Shown: piece after piece, positions 23,002 through 33,024 of the stretch
Numbering within the stretch: the stretch's first letter is position 1
Layout: each line of letters opens with the position of its first letter
The notes under the pieces: generated by a model
Database searches by the model: none
The model's input: only the letters and a program-made list of their open reading frames with translations
What the model was told of the DNA's origin: nothing
NCBI GenBank assembly: GCA_016871335.1
Contig: VFZF01000002.1
Coordinates: 124,001 to 188,000 of the forward strand
Source of the DNA: Acidimicrobiia bacterium
GTDB taxonomy: Bacteria; Acidobacteriota; Vicinamibacteria; Vicinamibacterales; SCN-69-37
Length of the DNA stretch: 64,000 bases
Direction of reading: 5' to 3'
Made by a program: the position numbers and the translations under genes

Positions 23002-24489
23002 CTAGTCCGCAATCTGCGGCGCCTTCAACAACACATCGTCACCACACTGCTGGAGCAGCGACATGACACCTGTGTAGAGGAAACCAAACTGGAACAGCAC
23101 CAGGAACGGCAACGTGCCGTAGATGCCATGGGAGAGGGCGTAGATGACGGTGTAGGTGAAGTACAGCCCCAGCGCCACTTCGATCATCGGCTGTACCGCC
23201 ATGGTCTGGTGGTACTTCTTGCCCTGCCAGCCGTCCTTGTTGTTCGCAATGCCGTACTTGGCCGTGCGGGCGAACTCGCCGGGACCGCCAAAGAGCGCTT
23301 CAAACACCGCCTTGGTGTTGTTGACCGCGAGGCCGATACCGATCGACATGACGATCGGCAGGTATCTCACACGCGCCTTCCAGTCGGTGTAGAGCTCACG
23401 CTGCGACACAAGATAGAAGTTGGCCACTGACGCGGTGGCGGCCATGAACAGCGGCAGGTCGATGAGCAGCATCTCGGTCCAGCCCATGTTGTACCGCACC
23501 CACATCGCCGGGAACATGAGCACCGACAGCACACACATCAACACGTAATTGAAGTTGGCGGTGAGATGGAAAAACGCCTCGACCTTCACCTTACGTGGCA
23601 GGTCCGACGCGAGGATCGCGGGAAGCACCTTGCGGCAGGTCTGGATGCTGCCCTTCGCCCAGCGATGCTGCTGCGACTTGAAGGCGTTCATTTCGACCGG
23701 CACTTCCGCAGGGGTCACCAGGTCGGGCAGGAACAGGAACTGCCAGCCGCGCAGCTGCGCGCGATAGCTGAGGTCGAGGTCCTCGGTCAGCGTGTCGTGC
23801 TGCCAGCCGCCCGCGTCGCCGATCGCGCTGCGACGCCACACGCCGCCGGTGCCGTTGAAGTTGAAGAAGCAGCCGGCACGGTTGCGGCCACCGTGTTCGA
23901 GCACGAAGTGCCCGTCGAGCAGAATCGTCTGGATCTTCGTGAGCAGCGAGTAGGAGGCGTTGATGTGGCCCCAGCGCGCTTGAACCACAGCGACCTTCGG
24001 GTTCTGGAAATGTCCGATGGTCTTCATCAGGAAATCCGGAGGCGGCACAAAGTCCGCATCAAAAATGGCCATGAACTCGCCGCGGGCCACCTTCATCGCT
24101 TCGTCGAGCGCGCCGGCCTTGTAGCCGGTGCGATCGGTGCGATGGAGATAGTGGATGTCGAACCCGAGCGCCGCATACCGCTGCACGGCGGCCGCCGCGA
24201 TCTCCCGCGTCTCGTCGGTCGAATCGTCGAGCACCTGGATCTCCATCCGGTCCTTCGGATAGTCGACCTCGCAGACGGCGTCGATCAGCCGATCGACGAC
24301 ATACATCTCGTTAAAAATCGGCAGTTGAATCGTCACCACCGGCAGGTCGGCCATCGGCGGCGGCCCGGGCACCCGATGCTTGTTCTTCATGTACTCGTAC
24401 ACCAGGTAGTACCTGTGCCATCCGTAAATGCCGAGGATGCTCAGGACGAAGAAGTAGGCGACGAGAATTCCGGTTTCGAGTTCCGACAT
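23002..24489 (-). CDS. Processive family-2 glycosyltransferase, cellulose/mannan synthase (CslA)-like
   Basis: A membrane glycosyltransferase of 495 aa with one N-terminal membrane helix (7-22) and a cluster of C-terminal helices after about 310. The GT2 core has LPIFNE at 56-61, DDSTDE at 88-93, the DxD at 144-146 (FDADF), TEDLD at 235-239 and QQHRW at 273-277, the signature of processive beta-glycan synthases. The overall pattern is closest to CslA/glucomannan-synthase-type bacterial proteins. The product is not deducible. No PilZ domain, BcsB or cellulase gene is nearby, so cellulose itself is doubtful. It is first in an operon with citrate synthase, lepA and lepB. Confidence 0.85.
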   Translation of the reverse strand: MSELETGILVAYFFVLSILGIYGWHRYYLVYEYMKNKHRVPGPPPMADLPVVTIQLPIFNEMYVVDRLIDAVCEVDYPKDRMEIQVLDDSTDETREIAAAAVQRYAALGFDIHYLHRTDRTGYKAGALDEAMKVARGEFMAIFDADFVPPPDFLMKTIGHFQNPKVAVVQARWGHINASYSLLTKIQTILLDGHFVLEHGGRNRAGCFFNFNGTGGVWRRSAIGDAGGWQHDTLTEDLDLSYRAQLRGWQFLFLPDLVTPAEVPVEMNAFKSQQHRWAKGSIQTCRKVLPAILASDLPRKVKVEAFFHLTANFNYVLMCVLSVLMFPAMWVRYNMGWTEMLLIDLPLFMAATASVANFYLVSQRELYTDWKARVRYLPIVMSIGIGLAVNNTKAVFEALFGGPGEFARTAKYGIANNKDGWQGKKYHQTMAVQPMIEVALGLYFTYTVIYALSHGIYGTLPFLVLFQFGFLYTGVMSLLQQCGDDVLLKAPQIAD

Positions 24490-24583
24490 AGGCTGGGGTC
24501 CAGACCCAAACTGCGACCCTCTATTCTAACCGGCAAACGGTCCGCTGGTCCGCAGTCCGGGGCTTGACAGGCTCGACGGTAAT

Positions 24584-24608
24584 CGTGAAGGCTATAGTCG
24601 TTATCACG
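24584..24608 (+). promoter_or_regulatory. Possible operator and -10 region upstream of yceI
   Basis: An interrupted inverted repeat (CGTGA at 24584-24588, TCACG at 24604-24608) brackets a TATAGT at 24593-24598. A TTGACA lies at 24564-24569, but the 23-base spacing to TATAGT is too long for a standard promoter. The arrangement could be a repressor site over the -10 box. Confidence 0.25.
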
Positions 24609-24634
24609 AATTACATCCAACCGAAGGAGCTCCC

Positions 24635-25186
24635 ATGACCACCCGGACCGCACCCGCCACCTCGACCTGGACCATCGACGCCTCCCACAGCGAAGTCGGC
24701 TTCGCCGTCAAACACCTCATGATTTCGACCGTTCGCGGACGATTCGCGGGTGTCACCGGGTCGGTCACCTTCGCCGACGGCGACTTCAGCCAGGCCGCCG
24801 CCGACGTCACCATTGACGCCGCCAGCATCGACACCCGCGAGGACAAACGCGACGCCCACCTGCGCTCCGCCGACTTCTTCGACGTCGAGAAGTTCCCGGT
24901 GCTCACGTTCAAGAGCCGCCGCGTGCAGGCGATCTCCGGAGACACGTTTCAGCTCGTCGGCGACCTGACGATCAAGGACACCTCGAAGGAAGTCGTGCTC
25001 GATGTCGAATTTGAGGGCACCCAGAAGGATCCCTGGGGCAACCAGAAGAGTGGCTTCACCGCCACCACCAAGATCAGCCGGACGGCGTTTGGCCTCACCT
25101 GGAACGCCGCACTGGAAACCGGCGGCGTGCTCGTCGGCGACGAGATCAAGATCTCGCTCGACGTCCAGTTGCTGAAGACCACCTAG
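24635..25186 (+). CDS. YceI family protein
   Basis: A 183-aa lipocalin-like barrel of the YceI family, which binds polyisoprenoid chains in characterised members. Family blocks are STWTIDASHSEVGFAVKHLM, VRGRFAGVTGSV, SIDTREDKRDAHLRSADFFD, FPVLTFKS, GDLTIKDTSKEV and FGLTWNAALETGGVLVGDEIKI. No signal peptide is present, so it is likely cytoplasmic, unlike E. coli YceI. AAGGAG lies 5 bases before the ATG. It is a single gene, divergent from the GT2 operon, with a possible palindromic operator. A link to the isoprenoid genes near 6 kb is only suggestive. Confidence 0.92.
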   Translation: MTTRTAPATSTWTIDASHSEVGFAVKHLMISTVRGRFAGVTGSVTFADGDFSQAAADVTIDAASIDTREDKRDAHLRSADFFDVEKFPVLTFKSRRVQAISGDTFQLVGDLTIKDTSKEVVLDVEFEGTQKDPWGNQKSGFTATTKISRTAFGLTWNAALETGGVLVGDEIKISLDVQLLKTT

Positions 25187-25482
25187 ACTCGGAGCACTCC
25201 ATCCCTGTCACCGCCTGACCGCCGTCGTCGTTGTCGACGCCGTCGAGATACAAATCCGCGTCGCACCCCACCGGCCCACTCAGGCAGCCTCCAAGCGCGG
25301 CCTCACGAAGGCCGGCATCGCGGAGCTATTCCGGGAGGAAAAACGACGACGCAAACCCGATGCCGACCACCACTACCGCATAACGGCCGCTCACCTGCAC
25401 ACGTCACCGCTCATCACCGCGGATTATCCCCTGAACTCCGTGCGATAATTGCAGGCTCCCCGGATGACCGGGGTACCGGCCC
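25187..25482. other. Intergenic stretch between yceI and mutS2
   Basis: About 296 bases with no gene I can support. One plus-strand frame stays open for some 80 codons up to a TAA at 25446-25448. It carries a charged segment (KAGIAELFREEKRRRKPD) but has no ATG, GTG or TTG start, and may be a decayed gene tail. A GATAAT-like box near 25443-25448 could serve mutS2. Confidence 0.35.
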
Positions 25483-27903
25483 ATGCAACCCGCTGTCCTC
25501 CGCGCGCTCGAGTTCGATCGCATTCGGGAAGTGCTGGCGTTCCAGACGCTGACGCCGCTCGGACGCGCCGCTGCGCTCGCGCTCGAACCTTCGCCGGACG
25601 CGGTCGAGGTCGGCGTACAACTCGACACCACGTCTGAAGCGGTGCGCCTGCTCGCTGACGGCGGATCGCTGTCGATTCAGGCGCCGGAGGCGCTGCTCGA
25701 CATCCTGGACGCGCTGGCGATCGCCGGGCAACCCCTCGAGCCAATCGCGCTGGTTGGCCTCGCCACGTTTGTGGACTCGGTCGACGACGCCTGTCAGACG
25801 ATTCGCCGGCTGGGCACGACGGCGCCGCTGCTTGGTGATCTGGTGTCGGCCGCCGCGTCGTTTGCCGACGAGGCCTCACGGACGCGCCGCGCCATCACGC
25901 CATCGGGCGACGTCACCGATGATGCCAGTCCCGCATTGCGCGATATTCGTGACGCCTTGCGGCGTTATCGGGCGAAGTTGCGGTCCACCCTCGAGGGACT
26001 CACCCGCGGGCGCGACACGGCGAAATATCTCCAGGACCAGATCGTCGTCGACCGCGGTGGCCGGTACGTGGTGATGGTCCGCGCCGAACACCAGCACGCC
26101 ATTCCCGGCATTGTGCACGGCAGTTCCGCGAGTGGCGCATCGCTGTACCTCGAGCCGATGGCCACGGTGCAGACCAACAACGAGATCGTGGCGCTCGCCG
26201 ACCGCGAGAAGGCGGAAGTGTTCCGCATCCTGCTCGCCTTGACGGACGCCTACCGCCTGCGCGCCGCCGACCTCGAGCACACGTTGCACGTGGCGGCCGC
26301 GCTGGATCTGATTCAGGCCAAGGCGCGCCTGGCACAGCGCCACCAGGCCGTCGCGCCCCGGCTGACCACCGACGGACGGCTGGAGTTTCTTGGGGCCCGT
26401 CATCCGTTGTTGGGACAAATGAGCTCGGAGGCGATTTCCGGGAAAATCGCCTCCGAGCTCGTGGTCGCCAACGACATCGTGCTCGTTCCCCCGATGCGGG
26501 CACTGGTGATCTCCGGCCCGAACACGGGCGGCAAGACGGTCGCACTCAAGGCGGCGGGACTGCTCGCGCTGATGGCGCAGGCCGGCTTGCACATCCCGGT
26601 TGAGCCCGGAAGCGCGTTCACGCCGTTTACGTCGATCTTTGCGGACATTGGCGACGAGCAGTCGATCGCGGCGAGTCTGTCGACGTTCTCCGCCCGCATC
26701 GCCCACCTGGTGGAGATGGAGCGCGCGCTGGCGTTGCCCGCACTGGTGCTGCTCGATGAAGTGGGCGGCGGCACCGATCCCATCGAAGGCGGCGCGCTCG
26801 GCACGGCGGTGATCGACCATTTCCGCCGCCGCGGCGCGCTGGTCATTGCCACAACACATGATGACGGGCTGAAGACGTTTGCGGCGACGACCGAGGGTAT
26901 TCAGGCGGCGGCGATGGGGTTTGTCTCCGGGACGTACGCGCCGACGTACCGCCTCCTCTACGGCGCTCCGGGCCGCAGTCTCGCGCTGGAAATCGCGGAA
27001 CGCCTCGGCATGCCGTCGACAGTCATCGCCGCGGCTCGCGCGCGGCGTTCATCGCGCGAGACCCAACTCGCCGAACATCTGGCACGCGTGGACCAGGAAC
27101 TCGCGGTCCTCGATCGCGAACGGCAACAGCTTGCGGACGAACGGAAGCGCGTGGCGGACGAACGCGCGAAGATCCTCGCGCGCGAATCACACGTCACCGA
27201 GCGTGAGGCAGTGCTGCGCAAACGCCTCGACGACCGCCTGAACGAGAAGCTGCGCGAAGCCCGCGCCGAAGTCGATCGCGTCGTGGCCCAGGTCAAGACC
27301 AAGGCTGAGGCCCTGGTGCACAAGGCTGAGCAACGCCCGCTCTCCACCGGGGAGATCGGCCACCTGCGCGTCCAGGGCCGCGCAGCGCTCGAATCCGTCG
27401 CTCAACCACTCGTGCCGGCAACCGCCGACACCCACACGCCGTTGGACCGCGCCCCCGAGACCGGCGATCAGGTCTTTGTGCCGGCGTTCGGATCGAAGGG
27501 CACGGTCACGTCCGTCTCAGGCAAACATGCCGAGATCGATGTGCGGGGCAAACGGATGAAGGTCGCGTGGCGCGATCTGCAACACGCGGGAAAACGCGAG
27601 ACGGCCCCACGCTCGGGTGGCGGCGTCATCGTGCCCTCAAGCGCGGGACTCGCCTCCGCCGTGCGCGAGCTGATGATCATCGGCAAGACCGTCGAACAGG
27701 CCACCGACGACGCGGAGAAGTTCCTCGACGCGGCCCTGCTCTCCGACAGCCGGCGCCTGCGCATCGTGCACGGGCACGGGACCGGGAAGCTGCGCGACGC
27801 GATGACAAAGTACTTCCGGGAACATCCACTCGTGGCATCGGTCAGCCCGGCGCCCGACAACGAAGGCGGCAACGGGGCGACCATCGTGGAGTTGAAGGAC
27901 TGA
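25483..27903 (+). CDS. mutS2: Endonuclease MutS2
   Basis: A MutS-family ATPase with a C-terminal Smr nuclease domain, implicated in suppressing recombination and in rescue of collided ribosomes. It is 806 aa. The core and clamp helices span 1-300. Walker A GPNTGGKT is at 345-352, Walker B LLDEVGGGTDP around 423-433, a long coiled coil at about 520-620, and the Smr domain at about 730-806 with the HGHGTGKLR motif. It lacks the mismatch-recognition domain, as expected for MutS2. Residues 313-326 are encoded by a perfect palindrome and look like a small insertion relative to relatives. The stop overlaps the dnaG start by one base. Confidence 0.95.
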   Translation: MQPAVLRALEFDRIREVLAFQTLTPLGRAAALALEPSPDAVEVGVQLDTTSEAVRLLADGGSLSIQAPEALLDILDALAIAGQPLEPIALVGLATFVDSVDDACQTIRRLGTTAPLLGDLVSAAASFADEASRTRRAITPSGDVTDDASPALRDIRDALRRYRAKLRSTLEGLTRGRDTAKYLQDQIVVDRGGRYVVMVRAEHQHAIPGIVHGSSASGASLYLEPMATVQTNNEIVALADREKAEVFRILLALTDAYRLRAADLEHTLHVAAALDLIQAKARLAQRHQAVAPRLTTDGRLEFLGARHPLLGQMSSEAISGKIASELVVANDIVLVPPMRALVISGPNTGGKTVALKAAGLLALMAQAGLHIPVEPGSAFTPFTSIFADIGDEQSIAASLSTFSARIAHLVEMERALALPALVLLDEVGGGTDPIEGGALGTAVIDHFRRRGALVIATTHDDGLKTFAATTEGIQAAAMGFVSGTYAPTYRLLYGAPGRSLALEIAERLGMPSTVIAAARARRSSRETQLAEHLARVDQELAVLDRERQQLADERKRVADERAKILARESHVTEREAVLRKRLDDRLNEKLREARAEVDRVVAQVKTKAEALVHKAEQRPLSTGEIGHLRVQGRAALESVAQPLVPATADTHTPLDRAPETGDQVFVPAFGSKGTVTSVSGKHAEIDVRGKRMKVAWRDLQHAGKRETAPRSGGGVIVPSSAGLASAVRELMIIGKTVEQATDDAEKFLDAALLSDSRRLRIVHGHGTGKLRDAMTKYFREHPLVASVSPAPDNEGGNGATIVELKD
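26421..26460. repeat. Perfect palindrome inside the mutS2 coding sequence
   Basis: Two 17-base arms (26421-26437 and 26444-26460) are exact reverse complements around a 6-base loop. The outer ends are GAGCTC, the same on both strands. It is read in frame, adding residues SSEAISGKIASEL between HPLL and VVANDI, where the MutS2 proteins I remember have only a few residues. Such a long, exact palindrome is very unlikely by chance in coding DNA and resembles a small palindromic repeat element inserted into a gene. Confidence 0.85.
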
Positions 27904-29675
27904 TGGCGCTTTTTCCGCAGGGCTTCCTCGACGACCTCAAGGCCCAAACCGACATCGTCACCATCATCGGAGAAGTGACGCCGCTCAAGAAGGCGGGCAC
28001 CAACTGGAAAGGGCTCTGTCCGTTCCACACGGAAAAGACACCGTCCTTCAACGTGCTCAAGGACAAGGGCATCTTCAAGTGTTTCGGGTGCGGCGTCGGC
28101 GGCGATGTCCTGAAGTTCATCGAGCTGCACCAGAAGATCACGTTTCCGGAAGCCGTGCGGCTCCTCGCGCAGCGCGCGAGCATGACGATTCCGGAAGGCG
28201 TGGATGGGGCCGAGGATCGCGTGGCGTCGGCCGAGCGCGAAGCGCTGGTCAAGCTGCACGAGGATGCCCTGGCGTTCTACCGCGAGCAACTGGACACGCC
28301 GGGTGGGGTCCGCGCGAAGCGGGAACTCGACAAGCGGGGCCTGACCCCCGCCAGTGTCGAGACATTCGGCTACGGGTTTGCCCCGGCCGCCGGCCGGGAC
28401 ACCCTGACCAGCCTCTTTGCGGATCGGAAGGTCCCCCTGGCCCTCCAGGTAAAGTCCGGCCTGGTCATGCAGCGCGACGATGGGCGGGTGGTGGACCGAT
28501 TCCGGAACCGGCTGATGATCCCCATCCGGCGGGATACCGGGTCCCTGGTGGCCTTCGGCGGCCGGGCGATGGACGAGGGACAGGTCCCCAAGTACCTGAA
28601 TTCGCCGGAAACCCCCATTTATTCGAAGGGCCGGACCCTGTACGGGTTGGACGTGACGAAAGGGGCCATTCGGAAGCACAATTACTGTGTGCTGGTTGAG
28701 GGCTACTTCGACCTGGCACAGGTGTGGCAGGCCGGGGTGCAGCCGGTGGTGGCATCCAGCGGCACGGCGCTGACGGTGACCCAGGCGCGGCTGTTGAAAC
28801 GGTTTGCCCCGAAGATCGTTCTCAGTTTTGACCCGGACGCGGCCGGACAGGGGGCGGCGGCGCGGACGTCCGAGTTGTTGGTCGCGGAAGGATTCCAGGT
28901 CAATGTGGCCCTGCTGCCGTCAGGCAGCGACCCCGATACGTTCATCAGGAACGAGGGTGGGCGTGCGTATGTCGAGCGCCTGAAGGGGTCCCGCTCGTAT
29001 CTGGAGTTCCTGCTCGACCGCGCGGCGGAGCGGGTGGACCTGAACCGGCCCGATGGCCGGCGGACGTTCATCGGCCAGATGCTGACGGTGGCGGCGACGA
29101 TTCCCGACCCGGCGGCGCGCGATCAGTTTGCGGATCGCCTGGCGCACAAGGCGCGCATCACGGAGAGCGTGGTCCGCGACGAGATTCGGAAGGCGGCGGC
29201 TCAGAAGAAGACGGAGCCACCGGCAGTCGCACTCCCCTCGCGGGTGCGGGTGCTCGACGCGGAGCAGGGATTGTTGTGGGCGCTGGTCCATCGGCCGGTT
29301 GAGGGCCTCGACGCGCTGGCGCAACTGGAGCCGGATGACCTGATTGGTCTGGTGTCGGCGCCGGTGTTTGAGCTGGCCCGCAGTCTGGCGGCTGTGCCGA
29401 CCGATGTGTTGCCTGAGTTGCTCAAGGAGCGGCTCAGCGAGGGAGAACAGGCGCTGGTGGCGAAAGCCGCGAGCGCGGAAGCGGCGGCCCCTCCGCCGGA
29501 TTGTGTGAACGCCCTCAAGCGGCGTCGCCTCGAACGCGAGCGCGCTGAGGTGCAGGACGAGATTGACCGGCTGCAAGCCGGCACACGGGCAGGCGACGAC
29601 ACCGATCGCCGGCTCGCGACGTTGTGGGCGAAGAAGTTGGAGCTGCTGCAGCGGCTCGAAGCGTTGAAGGAGTAG
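27903..29675 (+). CDS. dnaG: DNA primase
   Basis: Makes RNA primers for DNA replication. It is 590 aa. The N-terminal zinc ribbon has C39, H42, C60 and C63 (CPFH..CFGC). The catalytic core includes the basic EFGYGFAP-type region and the TOPRIM motifs VEGYFDLAQ, near 265, and SFDPDAAGQ, near 305. The C-terminal helicase-binding domain ends in a coiled coil ([19 protein letters not shown]). The ATG overlaps the mutS2 stop by one base (TGATG). rpoD follows, as in the classic macromolecular synthesis operon. The open frame upstream in the track of mutS2 is not part of the gene. Confidence 0.96.
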   Translation: MALFPQGFLDDLKAQTDIVTIIGEVTPLKKAGTNWKGLCPFHTEKTPSFNVLKDKGIFKCFGCGVGGDVLKFIELHQKITFPEAVRLLAQRASMTIPEGVDGAEDRVASAEREALVKLHEDALAFYREQLDTPGGVRAKRELDKRGLTPASVETFGYGFAPAAGRDTLTSLFADRKVPLALQVKSGLVMQRDDGRVVDRFRNRLMIPIRRDTGSLVAFGGRAMDEGQVPKYLNSPETPIYSKGRTLYGLDVTKGAIRKHNYCVLVEGYFDLAQVWQAGVQPVVASSGTALTVTQARLLKRFAPKIVLSFDPDAAGQGAAARTSELLVAEGFQVNVALLPSGSDPDTFIRNEGGRAYVERLKGSRSYLEFLLDRAAERVDLNRPDGRRTFIGQMLTVAATIPDPAARDQFADRLAHKARITESVVRDEIRKAAAQKKTEPPAVALPSRVRVLDAEQGLLWALVHRPVEGLDALAQLEPDDLIGLVSAPVFELARSLAAVPTDVLPELLKERLSEGEQALVAKAASAEAAAPPPDCVNALKRRRLERERAEVQDEIDRLQAGTRAGDDTDRRLATLWAKKLELLQRLEALKE

Positions 29676-29680
29676 GGACC

Positions 29681-31378
<1,698 letters not shown>

Positions 31379-31393
31379 GGGCGCGGTACTGTT

Positions 31394-31543
31394 ATTGAGG
31401 ATTGAGGAAGGAGGATTGAGGATTGGCAATTGTTCAATTGCGGATTGAGGGATTGATCCGACAATTCCCCCATCACATCCTCAATCCAACAATCGAACAA
31501 TTGCCAATCCTCCCTCCTCAATCCTCAATCCTCAATCCTCAAT
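31394..31543. repeat. ORF-less heptamer-repeat hairpin element (element 1)
   Basis: A 150-bp long inverted repeat. The left end has ATTGAGG heptamers leading into ATTGGCAATTGTTC (31422-31435). The right end has the exact complement (31495-31508) followed by five heptamer units ending CCTCAAT at 31543. Arms of about 42-49 bases enclose about 59 bases with further partial complementarity. Its outer ends and right-arm core match those of the element at 38904-39483. No gene is inside. In RNA it would fold into one long hairpin at the end of the rpoD transcript. Confidence 0.85.
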
Positions 31544-31562
31544 GCAGCGCCACAGGCGCTGC
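31544..31562 (+). terminator. GC stem-loop between the repeat element and the tRNA
   Basis: A perfect 8-bp stem (GCAGCGCC / GGCGCTGC) with a 3-base ACA loop lies directly after element 1 and 3 bases before the tRNA. No T-run follows. It may end rpoD transcription or help define the 5' end of the tRNA precursor. Confidence 0.4.
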
Positions 31563-31565
31563 TAC

Positions 31566-31638
31566 GGGCCCTTAGCTCAATGGTTAGAGCGGCCGGCTCA
31601 TAACCGGTTGGTTCCAGGTTCGAGTCCTGGAGGGCCCA
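31566..31638 (+). tRNA. ileX: tRNA-Ile2 with CAU anticodon (lysidine type)
   Basis: A 73-base cloverleaf: acceptor GGGCCCT/AGGGCCC with discriminator A, D-arm AGCTCAATGGTTAGAGC, anticodon loop CTCATAA on a 5-bp stem, and T-arm CCAGGTTCGAGTCCTGG. The CAT anticodon could mean Met or Ile. C-G pairs at acceptor positions 4 and 5 are those recognised by TilS in minor tRNA-Ile, and the short D-loop is like E. coli ileX, so I prefer tRNA-Ile2 reading AUA. CCA is not encoded. It sits between heptamer-repeat tracts pointing in opposite directions. Confidence 0.85.
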
Positions 31639-31644
31639 CTAATA

Positions 31645-31659
31645 CCGGCCTTCGGCCGG
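31645..31659 (+). terminator. Small GC hairpin after the tRNA
   Basis: CCGGCC and GGCCGG pair around a 3-base TTC loop just after the tRNA. There is no T-run. It may be a weak terminator or a processing signal. Confidence 0.35.
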
Positions 31660-31664
31660 CCCGT

Positions 31665-31685
31665 GATTGAGGATTGAGGATTGAG
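31665..31685 (+). repeat. Fragment of the ATTGAGG heptamer repeat
   Basis: Almost three tandem ATTGAGG units in the same orientation as the left ends of the two larger elements, 27 bases after the tRNA. It is probably a remnant of another element copy or a partial end. One of its TTGAG steps could serve as a poor -35 box for the next gene. Confidence 0.7.
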
Positions 31686-31686
31686 C

Positions 31687-31717
31687 GCATCAGGCACTGT
31701 AGACTAATGCCTGATGC
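31687..31717 (+). promoter_or_regulatory. Palindrome over the -10 box and start codon of the zinc-ribbon gene
   Basis: Perfect 10-bp arms (GCATCAGGCA at 31687-31696, TGCCTGATGC at 31708-31717) flank an 11-base spacer containing TAGACT, a likely -10 box. The right arm includes the ATG at 31714. It could be a protein operator, for example autoregulatory, or an RNA hairpin covering the start codon. Confidence 0.55.
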
Positions 31718-32466
31718 TTGACGCTCTGACTTCTCTAATCGCGCTGCAGGCGCTTGATACTGCGGCGGATGTGGCGCGGAAGCGCGTGGCCGAAATGCCG
31801 GCGCTCGAAAAGGCGCTCGACAAGACCATTACCGCGGCGAAGGCGGTGCTGGACGGGGTCAAGGCACGACAGGCCGAGAACGCCGCCGCCGTACGCGCCC
31901 TTGAGAAGGAAACCGCCCTCATCGACGGCCGGATGGCCAAATTCGAGGACCACAAGGCGGCGGTCAAGACCAATCAGGAGTTCCACGCGCTGAACCACGA
32001 AATCGAGGTAGCCCAGGCCTCGAAGGCTGCGCTCGATGATCAAGTGTACGCGCTGATGGAGGCTGCCGAAGGGCTCGCCGCTGAAAAGGCAGCCGCGGAG
32101 GCCGCTCTGAAAGACACGACAGCCGCCGTCGAGAAGGACCGCGTCGCGCTCCGCGCCGAACGGGCCACCCTGGACGCAGAGCTCGCCCGCCTGGCCGGTG
32201 AACGCGCAACGGCTCTCCCGGCCATTCCTGCACCGGTGCTCGCCAAGTACGATCAGATTGCGAAGAACCGCAAAGGCCTCTCTGTCTCAGCCATGGTCAA
32301 CGGCATCTGCACCGGCTGCAACGTCCGCCTGCGCCCCAACGTCGAACAGCAGGTCCGCAAGGGTGATGCGATCACGCAATGTGACTCATGTCAGCGGATT
32401 CTGTACTACGTAGCCCCGCCACCCGCAGACGCAGGTCATCAAACAACGAATACGCCACCGGCGTAA
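31714..32466 (+). CDS. Coiled-coil protein with C4 zinc ribbon
   Basis: A 250-aa cytosolic protein. Residues 5-165 form a long two-helix coiled coil rich in Ala, Glu and Lys. The C-terminal zinc ribbon has C199-x2-C202 and C223-x2-C226. This is the zf-RING_7 family, found next to nif3-type genes in many bacteria. Relatives in Chlamydia (CdsZ) and flagellated bacteria connect secretion ATPases or RNA-related partners, but the role here is unknown. The start ATG sits in a 10-bp palindrome and 8 bases after TAGACT. The end overlaps the relic of an efflux pump on the other strand by 95 bases. Confidence 0.85.
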   Translation: MLDALTSLIALQALDTAADVARKRVAEMPALEKALDKTITAAKAVLDGVKARQAENAAAVRALEKETALIDGRMAKFEDHKAAVKTNQEFHALNHEIEVAQASKAALDDQVYALMEAAEGLAAEKAAAEAALKDTTAAVEKDRVALRAERATLDAELARLAGERATALPAIPAPVLAKYDQIAKNRKGLSVSAMVNGICTGCNVRLRPNVEQQVRKGDAITQCDSCQRILYYVAPPPADAGHQTTNTPPA

Positions 32467-32999
32467 CGAGCAACGTCAGCATCAGCGACAACGACTGTCC
32501 GCCGATCACGACGACCGCGATGGAGCGTCGAGACGTTCCGCGCCGTTCGCGGGCCTTCCCCTCGGGCACGACATCGGCCTTGTCGATGCAAGCAAACTCG
32601 CGAGGGCAGTCTCGGGAACCAGAATCGTGTCCTCGGTGCTCTCCGTGACAACCTCGGCGTTCGCAAACGCGGCGGGCCGTAGCGTACCCGTCGGATTCGC
32701 GACTTCCGATTCGATGCTCAGTGTTCGGCTCGACTCCTCGATCGCGGGGCTGATCCTCGCGATTCGTCCTGGGTGAGTGGTCGTGTCGCCTTCCAGTCGC
32801 ACACGGACAGCCAGACCGAGCCGCACAGACGAGGCCTCCCGTTCCGGGATGGACAACCGCAGGCGCAGCGGATGCACCTTCACCAGCGTCACCACCGGGG
32901 TTCGGTCGTACCTGCGCCTCCCCCACTTGCCGGCGCCGCCGCCCCACCGCCACACGCCGCCGCCAGAGCACACAGGAGTACCGCCGCCGTGACACGCAT
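32372..32999 (-). pseudogene. Relic of an RND efflux operon (adaptor and permease fragments)
   Basis: Three pieces of one system in different frames. From 32999 a lipoprotein signal peptide is read (RVTAAVLLCALAAAC, then GGGAAAPAS), stopping after about 36 codons. In another frame at about 32930-32560 there is a membrane-fusion-protein barrel segment (LRLRLSIPERE, VRVRLEGDTT, RIARISPAIEESSRTLSIESEV, LRPAAFANAEVV). In a third frame, down to the stop at 32372, there is the tail of an AcrB-like permease (AVVVIGGQSLSLMLTLLVTPVAYSLFDDL). The centre of the adaptor and nearly all of the permease are gone, so a large deletion plus frameshifts inactivated the operon. No outer-membrane channel gene is nearby. 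Confidence 0.7.
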
Positions 33000-33024
33000 G
33001 GCGGTTTTCTACCGCGGGGCTGAA

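Noticed and set aside
24564-24598. Consensus promoter of yceI from TTGACA and TATAGT
   Set aside because: The spacer is 23 bases, too long for sigma-70; at most one of the two boxes is used.
25201-25448. Open frame of about 80 codons after yceI
   Set aside because: No usable start codon and no recognised family; kept only as a note on the intergenic region.
31394-31543. CRISPR array
   Set aside because: Repeat units are 7 bases, contiguous and inverted, with no unique spacers and no cas genes.
31566-31638. Elongator tRNA-Met(CAU)
   Set aside because: The anticodon fits, but C-G pairs at acceptor positions 4 and 5 and the short D-loop match lysidine-type tRNA-Ile2 better; Met remains possible.
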